From: Vulcanimicrobiota bacterium
Lineage (GTDB): Bacteria; Vulcanimicrobiota; Vulcanimicrobiia; Vulcanimicrobiales; Vulcanimicrobiaceae
Direction of reading: 5' to 3'
DNA: 45,775 nucleotides
NCBI GenBank assembly: GCA_027459845.1
Contig: DAIDGS010000121.1
Span: forward strand, 1-45,775
Every line of letters starts with the position of its first letter. Within the stretch, counting starts at the first letter, position 1. Below the pieces are notes generated by a model that worked only from the letters and a program-made list of their open reading frames with translations, made no database searches and had not been told where the DNA came from. Shown one piece after another: positions 15,836-24,911 of this stretch. The translations under genes and the position numbers were made by a program.

Positions 15836-17059
15836 GTGGATCCGCGCGAGACGTTTCTAGCCGGGATGGCGCGCGAGCTCCATCGGGCCGGAATGGCGAC
15901 CGACGCGATCGAGCGCTCGCTCACCGAGCTGGCGCGTGCCATCGGACTCGAAGCCCAAATCTTCGCCCTGCCGACGTACATCACGATCGCCGCCGGTCCG
16001 ACCTGGGAGCAGCGCGTCGTGATGATGCGGCTGGAACCCGGGCGCGTCAGCCTGCGCAAGATCGCCCTGCTCAACGAGATTTACGCCGATCTCCACTCCG
16101 GGCGCATCGACTATCGCCAGGCGACGACGCTGCTCGGCGAGGTCGACAAGCGCTGGCCGGGCCTCCATCCGCTCTGGGAAATCCCCGCCATGATGCTGGT
16201 CGCGCTCGGGATCGCGGTCGTGCTGGGCGGCGGGCGCAACGAGATCGTGGTCGCGTCGGCGATCGGCCTCTGCTGCGGGGCGCTCGGCGCGCTGGCAGCG
16301 CGCAGCGCCGTGGTGGCGCGCCTCTTCGACGTGGCCGCCGCCTTCGTCGCGACCTTGATCGTCGCGGCCTTCACGCACTTCGTCGGGCCGGTCAACGTGT
16401 ACGTGGCGATCGTCGCGGGCATCGTGGTCCTGCTTCCGGGCTACTCGCTGACGCTGGCGCTGCACGAGCTGGCCAACGACTTTCTGGTCGCTGGCGTCTC
16501 GCGCCTCGGCAAGGTTGCCGCAGTCTTGCTGGCGCTCGGGTGTGGGGCGTTCCTCGCCCTAGCGATCGTCGGGCCCAAACTGCTGGCCGGCTCGACCGTG
16601 GCGACTCACCCGGTCTCGGCGACGCTCTGGATCGTGGCGGCGCTGGCGATCGCGACCGGCCTCTCGATCGATCTCGACGCGCGCCTGCGCGACTTCGTGT
16701 GGGTCTTCGCATCCTGCTTCGTCGCGCTCCTCGTGGAGCACCTGATCGGCGACAGTTCGGTGCGCGCGGTCGCGCCGTTCGTCTCCGCGTTGCTGTGCGG
16801 CGCGGTCGCCAACCTCGGCGCGCGGTTGCTCCGGGTCCCGCAGGCGATCATGCTGGTTCCCGCGTTGCTCGTGCTGGTGCCGGGAAGCTTGAGCTATCAG
16901 AGCGTGCTTTTCGCATTCTCGGCCCACGTCGACAGCGCGCTGACGCTGGCCGGCAACGCAATCTTCACCGCCATCCAGCTCGTGGCCGGGCTGTTGCTCG
17001 CCCAGTTGTTGATCCCCGCCGCGAACCTGCGGTTGCGGCCCGGCAACCGTTGGCGCTGA
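15836..17059 (+). CDS. ThrE-family threonine/serine exporter
   Basis: 407 residues with both halves of the ThrE family in one chain. The soluble N-terminal part (MARELHRAGMATDAIERSL ... GLEAQIFALPTYITIA) is followed by about ten membrane segments, with the family element LLPGYSLTLALHELANDFLVAGVSRL in the middle and a second membrane block ending MLVPALLVLVPGSLSYQS. Family members export Thr/Ser or are uncharacterised (DUF1212/DUF3815 types). The start is GTG 15836. It lies 15 nt after rpsT and ends 2 nt from the convergent priA stop. Confidence 0.88.
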   Translation: MDPRETFLAGMARELHRAGMATDAIERSLTELARAIGLEAQIFALPTYITIAAGPTWEQRVVMMRLEPGRVSLRKIALLNEIYADLHSGRIDYRQATTLLGEVDKRWPGLHPLWEIPAMMLVALGIAVVLGGGRNEIVVASAIGLCCGALGALAARSAVVARLFDVAAAFVATLIVAAFTHFVGPVNVYVAIVAGIVVLLPGYSLTLALHELANDFLVAGVSRLGKVAAVLLALGCGAFLALAIVGPKLLAGSTVATHPVSATLWIVAALAIATGLSIDLDARLRDFVWVFASCFVALLVEHLIGDSSVRAVAPFVSALLCGAVANLGARLLRVPQAIMLVPALLVLVPGSLSYQSVLFAFSAHVDSALTLAGNAIFTAIQLVAGLLLAQLLIPAANLRLRPGNRWR

Positions 17060-17061
17060 GC

Positions 17062-19428
17062 CTAAGGATCGACGGCGATGGCCAGGCGCGCGCGCCGCTC
17101 GACGCGCGCTAGCGGCAGGATTCGGGTGCGCACCAACGCGCGCAGCGCGCGGGCGTTGCGCCCGCGCAGCACCACTCGGTAGCGCCATTCGCGGTTCACG
17201 CGCGCGATCGGATACGGCGCCGGGCCGAGCACCTCGGCCGCACCGTCGGCCTGCGCGGCCGCAGCGTACTGACGCGCGATCTCGACGACCGCATCGCGCG
17301 CGCGTCCGATGACGCCCAGATAGATCATCCGCTGTGCCGGCGGAAAGCCGGCCGCCTCGCGTTCGCGCAACTCGTACTCGGCAAATCCGCGAAAATCGTG
17401 GCGCGCCGCGTAGACGATCGCCGGATGGGTCGGAGCGAAGGTTTGGACGATCGCTTCGCCCGGCAGCGCGCGCCCGCTGCGCCCGCAGGCCTGCGCGATC
17501 AGGTTGAACGTGCGCTCGGCGGCGCGGAAATCGGGGAGTTGTAAGCCGATGTCCGCAACCACCACTCCCACCAGCGTCACGCTCGGAAAGTCAAGACCCT
17601 TCGCGACCATTTGGGTACCGACCAACACGTCGCCGCGCTCGCCAAACTCGCCCAGCAACCGCGCGTGATCGCCAACTCGCGTGGTGCTATCCGAATCCAT
17701 GCGCACCACCCGTGCCTGCGGAAAGGCCGTGCCGACCGCTTCGACGACACGCTCCGTGCCGACCCCGAGTTCGCGCAGTTCGTCGCTCCCGCAGGTCGGG
17801 CAGCGTGAGGGAATCGCCGTTTGGAAGTCGCAGTAGTGACAGCGCAGCCGCGCCTCGCCGCGATGAACGGCCAGCGAGACGGTGCAGCGCGGACACTTCG
17901 GCACGGCACCGCAGGTTCGGCAGAGCAAAACGTTCGCGCTCCCACGCCGGTTGACGAACAGCACGACCTTCTCGCCGCGCTCCAAGCGCACCGACATCGC
18001 ATCGATCAGCGCGTTCGAAAGGATGCGCTGCCGCCCGGCGCCACTGCTCTCCGTGAGGTCCACCACGCGCACGGCGGGCAGCGGAGCGCCGCTCGGGCGA
18101 CGTTCGAGCCGAACGCACTCCAGGTGTCCCGCACGCACGGCGGCAAACGTTTCGAGCGACGGCGTGGCGCTGCCCAGGAGCACCAGGCCACCCTCGATGC
18201 GCATGCGCTCGCGTGCCACCTCGACCGCGCTGTAACGCGGGACGCTCTCCTGTTTGTACGAGCCTTCGTGCGATTCGTCGACCACCAGCAAGCGCACGTC
18301 GCGCAGCGGTGCAAAGGCCGCGCTGCGCGCCCCGACGACCACGTCGACCCAGCCGTTCATGCAGGCTTGGAACGCGTCGTAGCGTTCCCGTTCCGAGAGC
18401 GCCGAGTGCAGTACCGCGACCCGGGCGCCGAACACCCGCTCGAAGCGGCGCGCGGTCTGCGGCGTCAGCGAGATTTCGGGAACCAGCACGATCGCCCGGC
18501 CGCCGGTCTGCACGACCTGCGCGATTGCGGCGATGTACACGTGCGTCTTCCCGCTGCCGGTGACGCCCTCGAGGAGGAGTTCGGCGAATCGTCGCTGCGC
18601 GAGCAACTCCCCGATCCGCGCGATCGCGGCGGCCTGCTCGTCGGTGGATCGCTCCTCGGGCAGCATGAGCGGTGCACGGACCTCGCTTGCGGGAAGCGCC
18701 GAATCCTCGACGATCGCGCCGCTGCGCAGCGCGCGTGCAATCACCGCCGCCGAGAACCCCGCCAAGACCGCGTCGGCGCGCGGCGCGCCCGGGTTTCGCG
18801 CGACGAACGCGACCAACGCGCGTGCCTGCGCGCCTTTGACGTCGCCGTTACCCGGCACGAGCGTGCGGATGCGGTACTCGCGCAACCGCGGTCGCTCGAA
18901 GACCCGCTCGCGGGCGAGCGCCCCGCGGCGAACCAACGCCCCAACCCAGCGCAGCAGTTGTCCGCGATCGCCGCAACGCCGCGCCTCCGGATGGCGCAGC
19001 AGCCCCTCGAGCGCAAAGCGTTCGGGCAACGTCTGCCAGATCAGGTGCACGAAGCGAGCCTGATCGGCATCGGTCGGCACCGGCATCTCCCCGCGACGCA
19101 GCATGTCGCGCGCACGCGGCAGCGCCGACGCCAGCGTCACGGCTCCCAGCGCTTCGCCGAGGGTACAGATGTAACGCTCGGCGATGAAGCGCGCCAGCGC
19201 CAACCCGGTCGCGTCGAAAGCACGCGGCACGTCGAGCCGCTCGCGCACCGCCCGAAGCGCCGGATCGTCGCGAGCGTCGCGCGTCGCACTCACCACGAAC
19301 GCCAGCACCTCGCGCGTTCCCAACGGAACGCGCACGATCTCGCCGATCTCGAGCGCGCCCGCGTCGACGCGATAGGTGAGCGGTAGATCGAAGCGCGACG
19401 AGCGGATCGTGGCGAGGACATCGACCAC
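17062..19428 (-). CDS. priA: Primosomal protein N' (replication restart helicase PriA)
   Basis: About 788 residues. It has the N-terminal 3'-DNA-binding domain (RSSRFDLPLTYRV), a helicase core with Walker A GVTGSGKTHVY near residue 286 and motif II VDESHEGSYKQE (DESH instead of the common DEEH/DEAH), then eight zinc-binding cysteines (CRTCGAVPKCPRC ... CHYCDFQ ... CPTCGSDE, about 500-550) and motif VI QACGRSGR. PriA restarts stalled replication forks. GTG 19428 lies 5 nt after the aroB stop; the open frame continues upstream only as an aroB shadow. It is last in the aro operon. Confidence 0.95.
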   Translation of the reverse strand: MVDVLATIRSSRFDLPLTYRVDAGALEIGEIVRVPLGTREVLAFVVSATRDARDDPALRAVRERLDVPRAFDATGLALARFIAERYICTLGEALGAVTLASALPRARDMLRRGEMPVPTDADQARFVHLIWQTLPERFALEGLLRHPEARRCGDRGQLLRWVGALVRRGALARERVFERPRLREYRIRTLVPGNGDVKGAQARALVAFVARNPGAPRADAVLAGFSAAVIARALRSGAIVEDSALPASEVRAPLMLPEERSTDEQAAAIARIGELLAQRRFAELLLEGVTGSGKTHVYIAAIAQVVQTGGRAIVLVPEISLTPQTARRFERVFGARVAVLHSALSERERYDAFQACMNGWVDVVVGARSAAFAPLRDVRLLVVDESHEGSYKQESVPRYSAVEVARERMRIEGGLVLLGSATPSLETFAAVRAGHLECVRLERRPSGAPLPAVRVVDLTESSGAGRQRILSNALIDAMSVRLERGEKVVLFVNRRGSANVLLCRTCGAVPKCPRCTVSLAVHRGEARLRCHYCDFQTAIPSRCPTCGSDELRELGVGTERVVEAVGTAFPQARVVRMDSDSTTRVGDHARLLGEFGERGDVLVGTQMVAKGLDFPSVTLVGVVVADIGLQLPDFRAAERTFNLIAQACGRSGRALPGEAIVQTFAPTHPAIVYAARHDFRGFAEYELREREAAGFPPAQRMIYLGVIGRARDAVVEIARQYAAAAQADGAAEVLGPAPYPIARVNREWRYRVVLRGRNARALRALVRTRILPLARVERRARLAIAVDP

Positions 19429-19433
19429 GCGTA

Positions 19434-20525
19434 TCAGGGACGTTCGATCGCCTCCGGAGGACGGCGTAGCCGCTCGAGCACCTCCAGCACCATCGCCGGC
19501 GAAGCGGCGAAGCCCGCTTCGACGTCGCCGATCGCGCGCGGCAGTACGAAGCGCAACTTCCCATCGCGACGCTTCTTGTCGCCACGCATCGCGGCATAGA
19601 CGGCGCGCGGCTGCTGGTGCGTCCGCAGCGGCATCCCCAGCAACGCGAGCAGGCCCAGCAGGCGTACGTGGTCGCGGGCCGTCCAGCGGTGGGTGCGCAA
19701 GGCCAGCAGGCCGGCCGCGCGTAAGCCGAGCGCGACGGCCGCACCGTGCGAGACGCGCCAGCCGCTGGCGGCTTCGATCCCGTGCGCGAACGTGTGTCCG
19801 AGATTGAGCAGTTCGCGCACGCCGGCCTCGTCGCGATCGTCGGCGACGATGGCCGCCTTGATGCCGATCGCCCCGGTGACCACCTCGAACCACGGCCAGC
19901 GCGAAAACCGGTGCGGAGCAAGCGTTTCGAGCATCTCGAAGTACGCGCCACCCTCGATCACGCCAGCCTTCACCACCTCCGCCAGTCCCTCGCGTAGCGC
20001 GCGCCGGGGCAGCGTCCAGAGGGCGTCGAGGTCGCAGAAGACCGCGCGCGGGTCGCGAAAGCCGCCGGCCAAGTTCTTGCCTACCGACAGGTTGACCCCG
20101 GTCTTGCCACCGATCGCCGCATCGACCATCGCAACCAGCGACGTCGCCACGTGCACGTAGCCGATCCCGCGCATGTAGAGCGCGGCCGCTAATCCGAAGA
20201 GATCGCTCGCGACGCCGCCGCCGACGCCGACGACCGTGGCGCGCCGATCGAGCCCGAGCGCGTGGAGCCGCTCGAGCACGACCTCGAGCGTGGTCAACCG
20301 CTTGCGCGCTTCACCCAGGTGAAACGTGACCAGCGGTGCGCCCAGCGCACGCGCCAGTTCGGCCGCCCGCGCCGCCACCGGCGGGTGCGCGTCGGCCAAC
20401 ACGGCCGCGCAGCCGCCGTTGTCCGCGAACCAACGCCGCAGCTCGCCCGTCAGCCCCGCCCCGACGACGATCGGATACCCAAGCGACCTATTGACCTCGC
20501 GCCCCGCCTCGGAGCGCGCGATCAA
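19434..20525 (-). CDS. aroB: 3-dehydroquinate synthase
   Basis: About 363 residues with the NAD- and metal-binding features of AroB: VVGVGGGVASDLFGLAAALYMRG, VATSLVAMVDAAIGGKTGVNL, KNLAGGFRDP, and the zinc ligands in LNLGHTFAHGIE and VSHGAAVALG. It cyclises DAHP to 3-dehydroquinate, step two of the shikimate pathway. TTG 20525 is preferred: it overlaps the aroK stop as TTGA and has GAAGAAGAAGAT before it. GTG 20552 is the alternative start. The neighbours are aroK upstream and priA downstream. Confidence 0.96.
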   Translation of the reverse strand: MIARSEAGREVNRSLGYPIVVGAGLTGELRRWFADNGGCAAVLADAHPPVAARAAELARALGAPLVTFHLGEARKRLTTLEVVLERLHALGLDRRATVVGVGGGVASDLFGLAAALYMRGIGYVHVATSLVAMVDAAIGGKTGVNLSVGKNLAGGFRDPRAVFCDLDALWTLPRRALREGLAEVVKAGVIEGGAYFEMLETLAPHRFSRWPWFEVVTGAIGIKAAIVADDRDEAGVRELLNLGHTFAHGIEAASGWRVSHGAAVALGLRAAGLLALRTHRWTARDHVRLLGLLALLGMPLRTHQQPRAVYAAMRGDKKRRDGKLRFVLPRAIGDVEAGFAASPAMVLEVLERLRRPPEAIERP

Positions 20526-21046
20526 AGCGAGATCTTCTTCTTCCGCAACCACAGGATGATGTCGTCGACGATCTGCGCGCTGCTCAGGTGATCGGCTTCG
20601 ACCACGTGATCGGCGTGCGCGTACTGCGGCATGCGCTTCACGTAAAGCTCGCGAATGCGCGCCAGCGTCGGGGCCGGCCCGATCAGGGGCCGAACGCGCC
20701 GGCTGTGCTTGAGTCGCTCGAGGACGGTCTCCGGCGACACCTTGATGAATATCCGGTAGGCGCGTTTGCGCAGCAGATCGCAGTTTTCAGCCGTGGTCAG
20801 CGCGCCGCCGCCCAGTGCAATTACCCCGCTTTTGCCGTCCTCGATGGTGCGCCGCAGCGCGGCCTGCTCGTAGCGCCGAAACGCTGCTTCGCCCTCGTTA
20901 TAGAAGATATCCGAGATGGCGCCGTGCTCGGCCGAGACGAGATCGTCGATGTCGTAGAACGCGCATTCCAACTTGCGCGCCAGGCGCTTGCCCATCATCG
21001 ACTTGCCGGCCGCCATGAAACCGACCAGTGCGACGTGCCGCTTCAT
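20522..21046 (-). CDS. aroK: Shikimate kinase
   Basis: 174 residues, the usual size. Walker A is GFMAAGKSMMGKRLA (about 9-23), followed by DIDDLVSAEHG with the shikimate-binding Asp, EAAFRRYEQAAL, the glycine-rich IALGGGALT and the lid Arg in RRVRPLIG. It phosphorylates shikimate with ATP. ATG 21046 overlaps the aroC stop as ATGA, and the stop overlaps the aroB start, so three shikimate genes are translationally chained. Confidence 0.97.
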   Translation of the reverse strand: MKRHVALVGFMAAGKSMMGKRLARKLECAFYDIDDLVSAEHGAISDIFYNEGEAAFRRYEQAALRRTIEDGKSGVIALGGGALTTAENCDLLRKRAYRIFIKVSPETVLERLKHSRRVRPLIGPAPTLARIRELYVKRMPQYAHADHVVEADHLSSAQIVDDIILWLRKKKISL

Positions 21047-22209
21047 CGCTGCACCGGCGTACGCTCGAACAGCGCAGCGCTGGCGGCCCGGCTACGCGCG
21101 AGGTTGTCGAGCGTCTCTTCGATCGAATCGCCGCCGAACTTCTCGAGGATCGGCCCGACCAACGCCAAGCGGACCATTGCCTCGCAGACGATTCCCGCGG
21201 CCGGCACCACGCAGACGTCACTGCGCACGACCGTGGCCGGCGCCGGCGCGCCGGCGTGGAGATCGACCGACGGCAGTGCCCGCATGAGTGTCGGAATCGG
21301 CTTGACCGCAATGCGCAGCAGAATCGGTTGCCCGTTGCTCATCCCGCCCTCGATCCCACCGGCCCGGTTGCTGGCGCGCACGACCGCGCCGTCGCGCAAC
21401 GCGAATGCGTCGTGCGCGGCCGAGCCGGGACGGCCGGCGATCGCGGTACCATCCCCAACCTCGACCGCCTTGACCGTCTGGGTTCCCATCAGCGCGCCGG
21501 CCAGGATGCCGTCGAGGCGCTGCGCCGGCTGCCGGTTGCTGCCGATGCCCGCCGGCATGCCGTCGATGCGTACCAGCACGGTGCCGCCCAACGTGTCGCC
21601 GGCGGCCTTGGCGGCATCGATCGCCGCGGTCATCGCTGCACTTATCGCCAGGTCGGGACAGCGCACCGGGCTGGCCTCGACCGCCGCGTCGTCCCACTGC
21701 TCGAAGGTGGCCGCGACCTCGCCGATCCGTGCGACGGCGCTGTGCGTGGTGATCCCGAGGGCGGCCAGAAACTGCGCGCAGATCGCGCCCAGACAGACCC
21801 GCATCGCCGTCTCGCGCGCGCTCGCGCGCTCCAGCACGTTGCGTAAGTCGCGCTCGCGGTACTTGAGGGCGCCGGCGTAATCGGCGTGTCCCGGGCGCGG
21901 ATTGGTGAGCGGTTCGCCGGAGCCGCTCAACGGGTCCATCAACGCGCGCACGTGCGGCGTCGCGTGATCGTGGTTGCGCACCACCACGGCAATCGGCGAA
22001 CCCAGCGTGACGCCGCCGCGCAAGCCGGCCAAGAACTCGACGCGATCCCGTTCGATCTTCATACGCCCGCCGCGGCCGTGACCACCTTGCCGTGCGGTCA
22101 GCGTCGCGTCGATCGCGCCGACGTCGAGGTGCAGATGCGCCGGAAGCCCATCCAGAATCCCAACCAGGGCCGGCCCGTGCGATTCGCCGGCGGTGAGGTA
22201 ACGAAACAT
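21043..22209 (-). CDS. aroC: Chorismate synthase
   Basis: 388 residues. It opens with FRYLTAGESHGPALVGILDGLPA and contains ARQGGHGRGGRMKIERDRVEFLAG, which binds reduced FMN and substrate, plus RNHDH, RPGHADYAGALKY and RASARETAMRVCLGAI. It makes chorismate from EPSP. ATG 22209 opens an aroC-aroK-aroB-priA operon. Upstream is a 169-nt divergent gap to the methyltransferase's first canonical start, containing a perfect 14-bp palindrome at 22297-22310. Confidence 0.97.
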   Translation of the reverse strand: MFRYLTAGESHGPALVGILDGLPAHLHLDVGAIDATLTARQGGHGRGGRMKIERDRVEFLAGLRGGVTLGSPIAVVVRNHDHATPHVRALMDPLSGSGEPLTNPRPGHADYAGALKYRERDLRNVLERASARETAMRVCLGAICAQFLAALGITTHSAVARIGEVAATFEQWDDAAVEASPVRCPDLAISAAMTAAIDAAKAAGDTLGGTVLVRIDGMPAGIGSNRQPAQRLDGILAGALMGTQTVKAVEVGDGTAIAGRPGSAAHDAFALRDGAVVRASNRAGGIEGGMSNGQPILLRIAVKPIPTLMRALPSVDLHAGAPAPATVVRSDVCVVPAAGIVCEAMVRLALVGPILEKFGGDSIEETLDNLARSRAASAALFERTPVQR

Positions 22210-22296
22210 CTCGCGGACGCATTTCGACTCGGCGCGCGCCGCTTACTCTGCCGGCACCCAAAATCCGGCGCGCAGGTTCGCTTCTGCGAGGCGCCT

Positions 22297-22310
22297 AAGG
22301 CTCGAGCCTT
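22297..22310. repeat. Perfect 14-bp palindrome between aroC and the methyltransferase gene
   Basis: AAGGCTCGAGCCTT reads the same on both strands. It sits in the divergent gap, 88 nt from the aroC start codon. A protein-binding site is possible. It could instead be part of the methyltransferase N-terminal coding region if that gene starts upstream. No promoter hexamers are convincing in 22210-22378. Confidence 0.45.
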
Positions 22311-22378
22311 CGCAACCCGCCGAGCCGAGGTGGATCATCCAGCACTTCAGCGACGTCGATCGCTCCGACCCCGAGGCG

Positions 22379-23110
22379 TTGATCGCCTATCTCGACTTCG
22401 TGACCCGCATCTCGCTCGACGACAAACGCCGTACCTTCGTCGCCCAGGGACTCACGGCCGGGATGCGGGTGCTCGACGTCGGCTGCGGCACCGGCGACGA
22501 CGTGCGCAGCATCGCCGCCCTGGTCGGCGACGACGGATTCGTCGCAGGAACCGATTCCAGTCACGCCATGATCGCGGCGGCGCGCGCGCGCGGCGTGCCG
22601 AAGCCGGCCGCGTTCTACACGGCGTCGGCCGCGCAGTTGCCCTTCGAGGATGCCAGCTTCGATGCGGCGCGCGCGGAACGCGTGCTCCAGCACGTCGCCG
22701 ATCCGAGCGCGGCGCTACGCGAGTTGCGGCGTGTCGTCCGACCCGGCGGATCGCTGCTGCTGATCGACCAAGACTGGGATTCGCTCTCGGTGGCCGGCGC
22801 CGATCGCGACGTGACGCGGCGCATTCTGCACGCCTTTGCCGACGCGCTCGCCAACGGCACCGCCGGGCGCGATGCACGCGCCGGGCTGCGTGCGGCCGGC
22901 TTTCCCGAGGTCGAGATTGCGCCGATGATCTCGACCCCGAGCCTGCCGATCGCCCACGAGTTGATCCTGCGCCCGGCCATCGATGCGGCGCTGGCCCGCG
23001 GCGTGGTCGATGCGATCGCCGCGCGCGACTGGCTGGCGGCACTGCTGCGCGCCGAAGCGCAGGGCGGCTTCTACTGTGCGGTGGTGGTGGTGGCCGCGCT
23101 CGGCCGGTAA
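22379..23110 (+). CDS. Class I SAM-dependent methyltransferase
   Basis: 243 residues from the first usable start (TTG 22379). It shows the SAM-binding motif I VLDVGCGTGDDV, the acidic GTDSSHAMIAAAR, motif II AQLPFEDASFDAARAERVLQHV and motif III VVRPGGSLLLID. The substrate is unknown; this UbiE/Methyltransf_11 type acts on many small molecules. The frame is open upstream and reads WIIQHFSDVDRSDPEALIAY directly into this start, which looks like real protein, so the true N-terminus may be 15-20 residues longer with a non-canonical start such as ATC 22334 behind GAGG. Confidence 0.85.
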   Translation: MIAYLDFVTRISLDDKRRTFVAQGLTAGMRVLDVGCGTGDDVRSIAALVGDDGFVAGTDSSHAMIAAARARGVPKPAAFYTASAAQLPFEDASFDAARAERVLQHVADPSAALRELRRVVRPGGSLLLIDQDWDSLSVAGADRDVTRRILHAFADALANGTAGRDARAGLRAAGFPEVEIAPMISTPSLPIAHELILRPAIDAALARGVVDAIAARDWLAALLRAEAQGGFYCAVVVVAALGR

Positions 23111-23121
23111 GCGGGCGACGG

Positions 23122-24486
23122 CTAGGGTCGGTGCGTCGCCTCGGGTGCCGGACGCGCAACGGGATAGATCACGTGCGGCGTGATCAAAAAGACGATCTCG
23201 TCGCGCTGATGCGTCGTGGCCTTGTTCTCAAAGAACTTTCCGAGGATTGGAATCTGCGAGAGCCATGGGATCTTCTCGATCGTTTCGCTGCTGACGTCGC
23301 GCATCAAGCCGCCGAACACGATCGTTTGATCGTCGCGTACGCGCAGGGTCGAATCGATCTTGCGACTTGCGACGATCGGATAACCGGTCGACGTGTATCC
23401 GATGAGCTCGCTATAGTCCGGATGCAACTCTGCTGTGACGCTTCCGTCGCTTCCGATGGTAGGCGTCACCTTGAGGTGAACGCCGACGTCGACGAACTGT
23501 ACGTTCTGACCACCAAACACCGACGTACTGAAAACGATTGGATACGTTTCACCGATCGAGAGTTCGGCCGGCTTGTTGTTGAGCGTCACCAGCTTTGGGG
23601 TCGCCAAAATTGACGCGCGTCCCTGACTGATCATCGCATTGAGCCGCACGTTGACCGGAATGCTCCCGCCCGTAAACGCGTACGCGGTCGAGCCCGGAAT
23701 CGGCACGCCGGTGAGATCCATGCCGCCGAACTCAAGCCCGACGTTGCTGCTGTCGTCCTGAGGCGTGACGTCGGCGACTTTGACTTCGAAGAGAACCTGT
23801 GCGCTTGCAACGTCAACCGCGCGTACGACGTTGCGCGCTCGCGCTTGGGCGAGGTCGCTGCCCGTCACCAGCACGGCGTCGAGGTCTTCGTCGGCCAGGA
23901 ACGTGCCCGCCCCGAGCAGGGCCTTGAGCTTGGCCACCATGTCGTCCGGTTTCACGTAGCGCAAGCGGTACGTGACGGTCTTCACGGCGTTGGAACGTCG
24001 CAGTGTCACATCAAGTGCGGCGATCAGGCGCGAGGCCGTGGCGATGGTAGCGTCGTCGCCGGCTATGAGTATCGCGTCGGTCCGCGCATCGGCCACCACC
24101 GAGCGCGCAGCGGGAACCGCCGCGGCAATTTCCTTCGCGATCGCGCCGGCGTTGGCGTGATGGAGAAGGATTACCGCCGTGCGGTCGTCGGTCTTTCCGG
24201 GGCGTGCCGAGATGCGCGTGATCCCGTCGCCGTTATGCAGCACAAGGCGCTCGCTCGCGGCAATCGCGTGCAGCGCCTGTCCGAGCGTGACGCCTTTCAA
24301 GTGCAGCGTGACCCGCTCCCCGGCGACGTCGGTGTCCGCGACGATGTTTCTTCCGGACTGCGCCGCCAGCAGCGTCACCGCTTCGCCGAGGGTACCATCC
24401 ACGATGTCGATTGCGATCGTCCCGGCTGCCGCCGTTCGGGCCGTCAGCGCGAGGCACAGCGCGGCCGCCATCCAGGCGGTCTTCAT
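23122..24486 (-). CDS. pilQ: Type IV pilus secretin (PilQ-like)
   Basis: 454 residues: signal peptide (about 1-21), a short STN/N0-type domain (VDGTLGEAVTLLAAQSGRNIV), one or two N-domain repeats (TYRLRYVKPDDMVAKLKALLG), and the secretin pore domain with GQNVQFVDVGVHLKVTP, VFGGLMRD and the signature IPWLSQIPILGKFFENK. It forms the outer-membrane ring through which the pilus or DNA passes. It lacks AMIN domains and is shorter than classical PilQ (600-900 residues). ATG 24486 overlaps the PilP-like gene as ATGA. It is the last gene of the pilus operon. Confidence 0.93.
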   Translation of the reverse strand: MKTAWMAAALCLALTARTAAAGTIAIDIVDGTLGEAVTLLAAQSGRNIVADTDVAGERVTLHLKGVTLGQALHAIAASERLVLHNGDGITRISARPGKTDDRTAVILLHHANAGAIAKEIAAAVPAARSVVADARTDAILIAGDDATIATASRLIAALDVTLRRSNAVKTVTYRLRYVKPDDMVAKLKALLGAGTFLADEDLDAVLVTGSDLAQARARNVVRAVDVASAQVLFEVKVADVTPQDDSSNVGLEFGGMDLTGVPIPGSTAYAFTGGSIPVNVRLNAMISQGRASILATPKLVTLNNKPAELSIGETYPIVFSTSVFGGQNVQFVDVGVHLKVTPTIGSDGSVTAELHPDYSELIGYTSTGYPIVASRKIDSTLRVRDDQTIVFGGLMRDVSSETIEKIPWLSQIPILGKFFENKATTHQRDEIVFLITPHVIYPVARPAPEATHRP

Positions 24487-24911
24487 GGCCGCCGCTTCGG
24501 CAGGGCAAGCCGCACGTCGCCGAGCACGACGCCCGCAGCGTCGATCCGCCGGACGACCAGACCGGCAAAGGCATCCCCGACCCCGACCACCGCCGCGCTG
24601 TGACCGCGACGCAGCAGCGCGTGGGGTTCGACTCCCAGGATCACTGCCGCCACGACGACCGGGCGTCCCGAGGTTTGCACGGCCAGCGATCGGTTCGGCA
24701 CGAACGGATCGCGCACGCCGCGCAGATCGGGCGGTGGCAACTCGCTCGGTAGCGCCGCCAGCCGAAGCGTTGCCGGAGTCGGCCCCGACAGGCCGACTGC
24801 AGCAACGCGATCGCCTCCCTGAAAGGCCAGCGCGGTCGCCGCGCCGATCGCAATCCCGACCGCCGTGCGCTGCAGCGACCGGCGCTCACGCGTGCGTAGG
24901 CCCGGCATCAT
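24483..24911 (-). CDS. PilP/GspC-like inner-membrane linker protein
   Basis: 142 residues. One N-terminal hydrophobic segment (GIAIGAATALAF) is followed by a Pro-rich part (LPPPDLRGVRDPFVPNRS) and a small beta domain (VVVAAVILGVEPHALLRRGHSAAVVGVGDAFAGLVVRRIDAAGVVL). The 'DPF' plus HR-like beta-domain layout resembles PilP/GspC periplasmic linkers between PilMNO and the secretin. The call rests on layout and position between pilO and pilQ; sequence similarity is weak. ATG 24911 (AAGGAG upstream) overlaps pilO by 26 nt. Confidence 0.7.
   Translation of the reverse strand: MMPGLRTRERRSLQRTAVGIAIGAATALAFQGGDRVAAVGLSGPTPATLRLAALPSELPPPDLRGVRDPFVPNRSLAVQTSGRPVVVAAVILGVEPHALLRRGHSAAVVGVGDAFAGLVVRRIDAAGVVLGDVRLALPKRRP

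Noticed and set aside
19429-19893. An N-terminal extension of PriA
   Set aside because: The extra 155 codons overlap aroB in another frame and are Arg/Ala/Gly-rich; PriA homology begins at 19428.
21886-23613. A 575-codon plus-strand frame across aroC, the methyltransferase and the secretin
   Set aside because: It crosses three real genes in other frames and its translation is Arg-rich nonsense.
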